A DNA stretch of 5,963 nucleotides from Bacteroidota bacterium (GTDB taxonomy: Bacteria; Bacteroidota; Bacteroidia; Bacteroidales; UBA1556), in assembly GCA_003648395.1 (NCBI GenBank), contig QMPB01000317.1, forward strand, positions 1-5,963. The letters run 5' to 3'. The position numbers and the translations under genes are program-made. Below the pieces are notes generated by a model. That model searched no databases. It was given only the letters and a program-made list of their open reading frames with translations, and was not told the origin of the DNA. Positions 1 through 5,409 of this stretch are shown one piece after another (the first letter of the stretch is position 1; each line of letters begins with the position of its first letter).

Positions 1-43
1 TAAATATTTCTTTTATTTCTGATGCTTTTTTCATTCTGTTCAT
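1..43 (-). CDS. Probable start of a further operon gene, cut by the left window edge
   Basis: Reading leftwards after the stop of the glycosylase-like gene, an ATG at 43 opens a frame (MNRMKKASEIKEIF...) that is still open at position 1. A second in-frame ATG at 34 (MKKASEIKEIF) is an equally good start. The frame is also open upstream to 67, directly after the preceding TAA, but without another usual start codon. The gap from the preceding stop is 24 nt, like the other gaps in this operon, and the lysine- and glutamate-rich helical opening is typical of a cytoplasmic protein. Only 14 codons are visible, so no family can be named and the call rests on spacing and codon flavour. Confidence 0.4.
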   Translation of the reverse strand, partial: MNRMKKASEIKEIF

Positions 44-67
44 CTTTAATTCACGTTTTTCGACTAC

Positions 68-769
68 TTACATCTTTGACTTAGAAATATTAAATACATT
101 AGTTATTGTAGAACCTAAATCCATTTTCTGTTCATTAGAAATTAAACCAAATGGTTTTTGGGCTGCTTGACCAAAAATTACAATAACATTTTTATTTCCA
201 TTAGAATAAGAATAATGCTTTAATAAATATGGTTGTTTTCTTATTATCCCTTTTTTAGTCTTTGTTATTCTTCCTATTTCTCCAATTTCTTTAAATTCAT
301 TTATTAAATACTTCTTAGCAACAGATATTAATATAACATCAGGATTAAGCTCGTCAATTAATTTTATCCATTTAGGATGACCTTCCTTAAACATTTTTCT
401 TTGTTCATCTGTAGTGAGCTTTGACCAAGTTGGGTTAGTCGCCCAAGGTGAGCAAATATCAGTATGAATAGCAATATTAGGTTTCTCTGTTTTCTGATAA
501 TAACTTGCATCCATACCTTGCAAAATAGGTTCAAAAGAGTTAAACCAAGTTTTGTAAGGTTTTTGTTCAAAATAATTATTTAAAACTTTTTCTAAATCTT
601 TTTCTGATTGATATCCATGAAAACGAAACGTTGAATAATTTTCTGTTTCATTATTTCGAAATTCTTTATCTGAAGGATTTAAACCAACAGTTACAATCTT
701 TACTTTTGATTTAAAATACTTTTCTTTATTTCCAAACCAGTTAATAGGTAAAATATTTATTTTTTTCAT
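68..769 (-). CDS. Uracil-DNA-glycosylase-like superfamily protein (putative)
   Basis: A 233-residue soluble protein with no signal peptide or membrane segment. After a short lead comes a hydrophobic strand and the motif VGLNPS (residues 28-33) followed by DKEF and, at 48-50, FRF. This matches the GLNP[GS] motif-1 loop after the first strand in uracil-DNA-glycosylase-like (UDG/MUG/SMUG) folds. Further strand-like blocks are NIAIHTDICSPWATNP (98-113), a central VILIS (145-149), and VIVIFGQAAQKPFG (195-208), which sits about where the second active-site loop (HPS in classical UDGs) would be, although that histidine motif is absent. If the fold is right, it would act on a damaged or modified base or nucleotide, but catalysis is unproven. 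The start was set at MKKINIL: the longer frame from 841 would add 24 residues that overlap the upstream gene's last codons, whereas 769 leaves a normal 19-nt gap. The leader is A/T-only. Confidence 0.6.
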   Translation of the reverse strand: MKKINILPINWFGNKEKYFKSKVKIVTVGLNPSDKEFRNNETENYSTFRFHGYQSEKDLEKVLNNYFEQKPYKTWFNSFEPILQGMDASYYQKTEKPNIAIHTDICSPWATNPTWSKLTTDEQRKMFKEGHPKWIKLIDELNPDVILISVAKKYLINEFKEIGEIGRITKTKKGIIRKQPYLLKHYSYSNGNKNVIVIFGQAAQKPFGLISNEQKMDLGSTITNVFNISKSKM

Positions 770-788
770 ATTGATTATATTTATATGG

Positions 789-2357
789 TTAAAAACGATT
801 ACCCTCACAAGAACTATCTGCCCAATGATCTCTTCCTCCACATTTCTTACATCTTATTTCCCAATCACCACCGGAGTTCTTCATATGAGCATAATTATGA
901 TTATTTATATGTCCTAAACAAGGACTGTCTACATAAATTGTACTTTTACCGCAATATTTACAAAACTGCTCTCCTCTTGAGGTTTTAAAATCATGCTTTT
1001 TAAGTTTATCAGCGGCTTCTTTTTCTTTCTCTGCTTGTTTCTCTTTTGCCAATAGTTCTTTCTCAGCCTGCTTCTCTTTTGCTAATCGTTCTTTTTTAGC
1101 TTGTTTTTCTAGTTGATTTTTTTCTTTAGCATCATCTTTAATTGCTTGCTTCAATAACTTTAAATCAGATTTGGATTCAATAATAGCATCTTTATTATTA
1201 TCTAATTTATAATATTCTATAGCCTTATTAATTAAATCAACATCCATCTTATGATTTGCCCAAGAAATATATAGATTGCCAATTATAGAATTCCAATGAT
1301 TTTGATTTGGATATTCTTTACAAAAATTAAGAATTTTACCAATAGAATTTAAATAAGAATTATTATTTTGTGCATTAAATTGTAGTGCAATAATATATTT
1401 ATCTACTATTTCAATATCGTTAGTACTGTCTGAATAAATAGATGTATAAATACTGATTATTTTTTCATAATATTCAATTGCATTTAACGTAGGGAATTCC
1501 ATTATAAGCCTTTGTTTTTCCTCTTCTTTTGACTGTTTTATTTCTATAATTTGTTTTTCAATCTCTTCAACCTTATCTATATTTTCAGCAAGTCTATAAT
1601 ACGTAATTGCATCTTCTAGTTTACTAATATTTTCATATTTATTTCTAGCCCTAGATCTTAGGTAGCGCCCTATTATATTATTCCAAACTATCATTTTTGG
1701 ATATTTTAATAGATACTCTTTTGTTATATCAAACACATCATTACCCCCATTATCATATTCAGCCAATAAATATTGTGTAATTGCGTTCTCCTTTTCCATA
1801 AAATCTGGATAGTTTTTAAGAATTTTAAAAACCCTATGCTTCTCATCAAGATTTCCTTCTGGGTCCAGTTTTAGGAGCTCATTATATTCTTCTTCTTTCG
1901 TTTTTAAAGCTTCTTCAATTCTACCGTTAATTTCTGTAAGGTCTTCTTCAACCATCTTTCCACTTATCTTAGCTTGTACTAAACAAAACTTTGCGGCGTT
2001 TAATGTGTCTAAATCTTCATTATCGCCTTTTGCAAGCCATGAATAATAAATACCAGAAAAATAGTTTAATTCCATTTGCAATTCAAAATTGTCTGGGTAC
2101 AATTTTTGATACACTCTTGCATTAATTATAGCGTCATCTCTTTCGTAAGAATTAAACTGTGCCCATATATATTTAATTCTAGAGTCATCTTCCTCTAGAT
2201 ATTCTTTATGTTTTGTTTCTATTATTGTTCTAATTTCAAAACAGTTTTCTTTATTATCCAGCTTTAAAAATCGGTCGTAATTATACTGTTTTGAATGTAT
2301 AAGTTCAATATCTTTCACTTTATCTAAATTGCTTTTTATTTTATCAAATAATCCCAT
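789..2357 (-). CDS. Cytoplasmic helical-repeat / coiled-coil protein with two C-terminal putative zinc modules
   Basis: A 522-residue protein that I do not recognise as a named family. It starts MGLFDKIKSNLDKVKD, a short amphipathic helix, and has no signal peptide or membrane segment. Residues ~60-390 hold three diverged helical repeats of about 130 residues, each centred on YP followed by [IS]G and later an A-rich helix (YP at 87-88, 219-220, 349-350; WNxIIG at 225-230 and 355-360). They look TPR-like. Residues ~393-455 form a highly charged coiled coil with an exact LAKEKQAEKE duplication. The tail carries two C-x2-C-x10-C modules (C466/C469/C480 and C503/C506/C517) 37 residues apart, each with a DS-x-C-x-G ending. 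Nearby histidines (483, 487, 491, 511) could supply the fourth metal ligand. The layout suggests a scaffold that binds partners through helices and nucleic acid or protein through the tail; this is inference. The start ATG is 12 nt after the 35-residue gene's stop. Confidence 0.85.
   Translation of the reverse strand: MGLFDKIKSNLDKVKDIELIHSKQYNYDRFLKLDNKENCFEIRTIIETKHKEYLEEDDSRIKYIWAQFNSYERDDAIINARVYQKLYPDNFELQMELNYFSGIYYSWLAKGDNEDLDTLNAAKFCLVQAKISGKMVEEDLTEINGRIEEALKTKEEEYNELLKLDPEGNLDEKHRVFKILKNYPDFMEKENAITQYLLAEYDNGGNDVFDITKEYLLKYPKMIVWNNIIGRYLRSRARNKYENISKLEDAITYYRLAENIDKVEEIEKQIIEIKQSKEEEKQRLIMEFPTLNAIEYYEKIISIYTSIYSDSTNDIEIVDKYIIALQFNAQNNNSYLNSIGKILNFCKEYPNQNHWNSIIGNLYISWANHKMDVDLINKAIEYYKLDNNKDAIIESKSDLKLLKQAIKDDAKEKNQLEKQAKKERLAKEKQAEKELLAKEKQAEKEKEAADKLKKHDFKTSRGEQFCKYCGKSTIYVDSPCLGHINNHNYAHMKNSGGDWEIRCKKCGGRDHWADSSCEGNRF
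807..962 (-). repeat. Tandem three-cysteine modules (putative zinc ribbons)
   Basis: The C-terminus of the 522-residue protein encodes C-x2-C-G-x9-C twice: 918-962 (C466, C469, C480) and 807-851 (C503, C506, C517). Both read CK-[YK]-CG and finish DS-x-C-x-G, with identical internal spacing, which is strong evidence for an internal duplication. The CxxCG knuckle is typical of zinc ribbons; the fourth ligand is not certain, histidines nearby being candidates. Confidence 0.72.
1023..1085 (-). repeat. Exact 10-residue coiled-coil duplication (11-residue period)
   Basis: Within the coiled coil of the 522-residue protein, LAKEKQAEKE occurs at residues 425-434 and 436-445, one leucine apart, encoded by two 30-nt stretches at 1056-1085 and 1023-1052. 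The 33-nt DNA period is still recognisable with scattered substitutions. A preceding KNQLEKQAKKE segment looks like a more diverged unit. An 11-residue period fits a hendecad coiled coil, and such a tract may vary in copy number between strains. Confidence 0.7.
1188..2180 (-). repeat. Three diverged ~130-residue protein repeats within the 522-residue gene
   Basis: Residues ~60-390 of the encoded protein contain three copies of one helical unit. Anchors are YP at 87-88, 219-220 and 349-350 (spacing 132 and 130). In copies 2 and 3 it is followed by WNNIIGRYL and WNSIIGNLY, then AITYYRL and AIEYYKL; in copy 1 the equivalents are SGIYYSWLAKG and AAKFCLVQA. The preceding halves also align (YIWAQFNSYE, YLLAEYDNGG, YIIALQFNAQ). 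The repeat is visible at protein level only; the DNA has diverged, so the duplications are old. Confidence 0.7.
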
Positions 2358-2369
2358 ATCTGTTATTGT

Positions 2370-2477
2370 TTAATTCAAATCAAACATCCATTTTATTAGC
2401 AATACAATAGACATAAAGCCTACAATAATAATTAGCACAAAAATCAAAAATCTAAATAATCGAGATATTAAATTCAT
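2370..2477 (-). CDS. 35-residue single-helix membrane peptide
   Basis: A short frame found by reading the gap between the larger genes. It begins MNLISRLFRF, continues through a hydrophobic run LIFVLIIIVGFMSIVLLI (residues 11-28), and ends KWMFDLN before TAA. The hydrophobic stretch is the right length for one transmembrane helix, with arginines at 6 and 9 and lysine 29 marking the borders; the two N-terminal arginines favour an N-in orientation. It lies 12 nt upstream of the 522-residue gene and 48 nt downstream of the 51-residue gene, in the same direction, which fits a real operon member. The leader has no Shine-Dalgarno, like its neighbours. It could tether or modulate a partner at the inner membrane, but no function is known to me. 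Length alone cannot rule out chance; hydrophobicity, placement and ATG start support it. Confidence 0.6.
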   Translation of the reverse strand: MNLISRLFRFLIFVLIIIVGFMSIVLLIKWMFDLN

Positions 2478-2525
2478 ATATGCGTTAAGTATTAATCGCT
2501 ATTCTAATGATTGCATTATTCAATT

Positions 2526-2681
2526 CTATTTATTTATCTTCCTCAATGTTTTTCCTGCAATTTTTCCGGTAATTCTACTCTTTACTCTTTTAGCAACTTT
2601 ACCTTTTTTAACTGCATCGACATCACCCAACACTTTAGCTGATTTATACAGCCCACTTCTTATTTTTGATATTAGTCCCAT
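2526..2681 (-). CDS. 51-residue very basic small protein
   Basis: A short frame starting MGLISKIRSGLYKSAK and ending TLRKINK before TAG. About a third of the residues are lysine or arginine with very few acids (D20 and D22), so it is strongly cationic; there is no membrane segment. The central part reads VLGDVDAVKKGKVAKR (17-32), followed by glycine-spaced basic helices. In general style it recalls small basic hypothetical proteins common on plasmids, phages and integrative elements (a GD-x-x-A-V-x-x-G core followed by K/R-rich helices), but I cannot name a family. Its first 16 residues match the pattern at the start of the 522-residue protein two genes downstream (MGLxxKIxSxLxKxxK). The ATG is 39 nt after the TerB-like gene's stop. 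A nucleic-acid- or membrane-surface-binding role is plausible from charge only. Confidence 0.68.
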   Translation of the reverse strand: MGLISKIRSGLYKSAKVLGDVDAVKKGKVAKRVKSRITGKIAGKTLRKINK

Positions 2682-2720
2682 TATATATTTTTTAAGATTG
2701 GTTAATATAGATATATATTA

Positions 2721-3596
2721 TTATTTATTATTGGTTAACTTATTAAAATACTCTGGATATGCTTTCTTCCATGAATCTGCATAAGACAGATAAAGCTGCT
2801 TACGTAGTTGATTAGATTGAATTCCTGAATATATCGTCTGCAATTGTTCAAACCTATATTCACTTGTATTATTAGATATTTTTGCCATTATTTCTATATA
2901 AATACCTTCTAGTAAATCATCATAATAAATTGTTATTTTACCATTATCATATAATTCTTGATAATATGGTAATGCTTCTACTGATTTTACAATATGTATA
3001 GCTTTTTCAAATTGATCATTTTCTATAAGGAAATGAGATTCCTGTTGAATTATCTTTACTTCTTGTATTGTACGTGGACAGTCCACATCTATTAATCCAA
3101 GACCTTTAGACCCTTCACATCTCAATTCTCCCATTAATTCTCTAGCTTTTTCAAAATCGTAATTAGCTAACGCCTTATCAATTGTAGTGTGATTAATATA
3201 AAAATTATATCCGATACCACTTCCAATAATAACAAATAATAGTGGCACTAAGACATGCCAAAGGCGCACAATCAATTCATTAACAGGAACTTCTTGATAT
3301 TCTGTTTTTCCTCCTCCTAAAAACTCTTCTTTCAAACCTTTTTCAACTTCTTCCATTTTAACCCCAGCTTTTCTGTGGTATATTACTTTGTTGAAAAACC
3401 CCACTTTGTTGTCTTTTTTAGTCTTCTTTAGATTAATTTTTTCGGCATCTAATTCAATTAAAAATTCATCTTCATCAATTCCAATTGATTTAGCTTTTTT
3501 AGTTAAAACTTCAATTTCTTTTTTTGATAACTTTCCATCAGCTAAAGCTGATTCTATAAGTCTATCTAACTGTTCTCTTTGTTCTATTGTTGGCAT
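2721..3596 (-). CDS. TerB-like domain, single-pass membrane protein with periplasmic repeat domain
   Basis: A 291-residue protein in three parts. Residues ~5-55 form an acidic helical segment (LIESALADGKLSKKEIEVL, then GIDEDEF) of the type at the start of TerB/tellurite-resistance-like and related helical domains: the ADGxLSxKE turn is the recognisable element. Residues 56-107 are a charged linker. A transmembrane helix covers about 110-131 (VRLWHVLVPLLFVIIGSGIG). The basic N-side and sparsely charged C-side predict N-in, C-out, putting 132-291 in the periplasm. That part begins with TIDKALANYDFEKAR and continues with a second helix pair around NDQFEKA (194-199); the same two elements occur in the lipoprotein encoded just upstream. 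Two cysteines (160, 173) in this region could form a disulfide. The start ATG lies 21 nt after the lipoprotein stop. A role linking the envelope and the cytoplasm is inferred from layout; no enzymatic motif is seen. Confidence 0.82.
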   Translation of the reverse strand: MPTIEQREQLDRLIESALADGKLSKKEIEVLTKKAKSIGIDEDEFLIELDAEKINLKKTKKDNKVGFFNKVIYHRKAGVKMEEVEKGLKEEFLGGGKTEYQEVPVNELIVRLWHVLVPLLFVIIGSGIGYNFYINHTTIDKALANYDFEKARELMGELRCEGSKGLGLIDVDCPRTIQEVKIIQQESHFLIENDQFEKAIHIVKSVEALPYYQELYDNGKITIYYDDLLEGIYIEIMAKISNNTSEYRFEQLQTIYSGIQSNQLRKQLYLSYADSWKKAYPEYFNKLTNNK

Positions 3597-3617
3597 GAGT
3601 TTCTTATTGAATTTATA

Positions 3618-4130
3618 CTATCTTCTTCTATTTGTTTTCTTATTATATTTAAAGTCAGGATCAAATTCACTTCTAATCTCTAAATACTTGTCCTTAATCC
3701 CTGCTTGAATAGCTAATATTTTAGCTCTTTCAAATTCATTATTCTGTACCAAATACATAATCTCAGCTATATTAATTTTATCTTCATAAAATAAATATTG
3801 ATTACCGCTATTTATTGGGTCATCAACATCAGCTGTATTAATTCGCACACCCTCAGCGCCATAACAAGTATTTGAATAGCAGCTTAAATACATACGTGCT
3901 TGAACAAAATCATAATTTTGTAAGCAGTCTTCAATTGATGAATATGCAACTTTTATTAGTTTGTAATTTGAATCTTCAACTTTGTCTTGTATTTCATCGT
4001 ATTTTTCTTCCAAACAAGCCCGAGAAATAACTTCATCATTTTCTCTATCTGAGTTCAAAAAATCAAGGCTACAAGATGTCATAAATAAGACACTTATACT
4101 TAATAAAGTTATTAAATTTATCTTTTTCAT
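3618..4130 (-). CDS. Small lipoprotein sharing a repeat with the adjacent TerB-like membrane protein
   Basis: A 170-residue precursor. It begins MKKINLITLLSISVLFMTSC, a short basic n-region, a hydrophobic core and a lipobox-like MTSC with the lipidated cysteine at 20, predicting export and anchoring in the inner or outer membrane facing the periplasm. Residues 66-79 (IEDCLQNYDFVQAR) and 129-136 (QNNEFERA) align with IDKALANYDFEKAR and ENDQFEKA in the neighbouring 291-residue protein, with a DVDDP/DVDCP block between. The insert between the two elements is about ten residues longer here. Cysteines 69, 84 and 89 may form disulfides. The tail KKTNRRR is unusually basic. The frame could open earlier at 4211, but that start lies inside the preceding gene and would bury the signal peptide, so 4130 was chosen; the resulting gap is 31 nt. 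Confidence 0.82.
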   Translation of the reverse strand: MKKINLITLLSISVLFMTSCSLDFLNSDRENDEVISRACLEEKYDEIQDKVEDSNYKLIKVAYSSIEDCLQNYDFVQARMYLSCYSNTCYGAEGVRINTADVDDPINSGNQYLFYEDKINIAEIMYLVQNNEFERAKILAIQAGIKDKYLEIRSEFDPDFKYNKKTNRRR

Positions 4131-4161
4131 ATGTAATATTTTGTATTTATTTATACTTAAT

Positions 4162-5379
4162 TTATTTACAATCACTATCCGGCTCATATCCATCAAATGG
4201 ATCATTATCACCTACATAAATTAATGTTCGTAGCCAAGGAAGGTTGTCATAAGCAGCATCTTTCTTATACTTATCCATTAAGCAAGTTTGTCCTTCTATA
4301 GCAATTTTTGCTTTCATTTCTTCTTGCAATCTCCTATATTCATTATCAGAGTTTTGCTGAGCAATTTTTTGATTCCATCCCTTTTCTGCATTTTCCCAAT
4401 CCTTAATCTTTTGAGGATTTAAGTTTTCCTTATAATCAGAATATAATTTGTCAGCTTCCTTTTTACATTTTGCATTTGCTGGAATCATTTTATAATAACC
4501 CATTGCTTTTGGATTAAAACCTGCAGCACTTAACTCATTATAATTACCCAATTCAGCTTTCATCATTGCTAAACTTGTTTCACATTGATTATCAAGATAG
4601 TTCTGAAAAATTGTTTTAATATGAGGTTGTGCTTTCTCAAAAACTATTGTTGCTTCTGAAGGAATAGATTCCAACAAACTCATTGCTTGACTATATTTTT
4701 CTTTGGCATTTAATGTATTTGCTTCTGCTATTATTTTATCTCCATTATTTTTGTAATAATCAATGATTTTATTTTGAGAAGATTTTAAGAAGCTTTGAAT
4801 CTTAACGTCATTTGTTTTTATATTATTAAATACCGCCAAAAGTGCTCTATTTTCTGAATCATCAACACCTAATAGCTGAGTATTATATGTTCCAAAAACA
4901 TTACCGGTTATCATATCAACAACATAAAAAGTAATATCGTATTTAATAGAATACTTAATAGGAGCTGTAGAAGTAACATCTTTCTTCAAAATACTAATAA
5001 CAGGAGTTATAATAAACCTTGGATTTCCTCCTAAACCACCTATACCATTAGATGTTACAATTTGCAACATTTTACTCTCCAAAATTCTATTTTCTTCTTT
5101 ATTTAAACCTTGGTCGTTTGGCAGCATTACAGTAAGTTTAACCTTACCTACAAATTGAGCTAGGTTCTCAATAAGATTATCTGACTGTACAGCATTAAAC
5201 TTTTTTTTCTTTGCTGCAATCTTTTGTTCTCTTTCTGCATCAGATAATTTTGTTGAGCTCTCTGCATTTGTTGTTGGATTAAACTGTACTCCTTTCTTAT
5301 TATCGGAACCTGAATTACAGGCTGTAATGCTTACAGCTATGCCTAGACCTAATAGGAGTACTAAGTGTAATATCTTCAT
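4162..5379 (-). CDS. Lipoprotein with alpha/beta domain and helical repeat region
   Basis: A 405-residue precursor with signal MKILHLVLLLGLGIAVSITAC; the ITAC lipobox places the lipidated cysteine at 21. Residues 22-65 are a polar, lysine-rich tether. Residues ~75-190 look like an alternating strand/helix domain (VGKVKLTVMLP; SKMLQIVTSNGIGG; RFIITPVISIL; YSIKYDITFYVVD), whose order resembles the periplasmic TolB-N/FlgT/CsgG-type alpha/beta folds. This is shape recognition, not a firm family call. From ~191 onward (IQSFLKSSQNKIIDYYKNNGD, then AKEKYSQAMSLLESIP) it is helical with TPR-like character, then a charged helix at ~325-362. Cysteines at 266, 305, 366 and 404 are spread through the second half. 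The C-terminal ~20 residues are acidic (GDNDPFDGYEPDSD). It lies 30 nt downstream of the partial gene and probably works with the other envelope proteins in the operon. Confidence 0.82.
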   Translation of the reverse strand: MKILHLVLLLGLGIAVSITACNSGSDNKKGVQFNPTTNAESSTKLSDAEREQKIAAKKKKFNAVQSDNLIENLAQFVGKVKLTVMLPNDQGLNKEENRILESKMLQIVTSNGIGGLGGNPRFIITPVISILKKDVTSTAPIKYSIKYDITFYVVDMITGNVFGTYNTQLLGVDDSENRALLAVFNNIKTNDVKIQSFLKSSQNKIIDYYKNNGDKIIAEANTLNAKEKYSQAMSLLESIPSEATIVFEKAQPHIKTIFQNYLDNQCETSLAMMKAELGNYNELSAAGFNPKAMGYYKMIPANAKCKKEADKLYSDYKENLNPQKIKDWENAEKGWNQKIAQQNSDNEYRRLQEEMKAKIAIEGQTCLMDKYKKDAAYDNLPWLRTLIYVGDNDPFDGYEPDSDCK

Positions 5380-5409
5380 AATATAGTTTTTAATAAATTA
5401 AACAATCCT

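Noticed and set aside
364..570. Minus-strand 68-codon frame inside the glycosylase-like gene
   Set aside because: It is an out-of-frame shadow fully contained in a better-supported gene.
770..841. Upstream start of the glycosylase-like gene adding 24 residues (MEEEIIGQIV...)
   Set aside because: It would overlap the last 51 coding bases plus stop of the 522-residue gene, including its second cysteine module; the MKKINIL start at 769 gives normal operon spacing.
785..988. Plus-strand frame of 67 codons
   Set aside because: It is the antisense shadow of the cysteine-rich tail of the 522-residue gene; its composition shows no protein character.
2690..2723. Possible intrinsic terminator after the TerB-like gene
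   Set aside because: The only hairpin has AT-only arms and no proper T tract follows it; the downstream genes are closely spaced and co-directional.
3388..3708. Plus-strand frame of 106 codons
   Set aside because: It is antisense to the TerB-like gene and the end of the small lipoprotein gene; its serine/leucine-rich composition is what the complement of lysine/glutamate-rich coding DNA yields.
4131..4211. Upstream start of the small lipoprotein adding 27 residues
   Set aside because: It begins inside the 405-residue gene and would place the lipoprotein signal peptide internally; MKKINLITLL at 4130 is a classical signal start.
3982..4224. Plus-strand frame of 80 codons with hydrophobic stretches
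   Set aside because: It is antisense to the lipoprotein signal region and the end of the 405-residue gene; the hydrophobicity comes from A/T-rich complement, and there is no supporting context.
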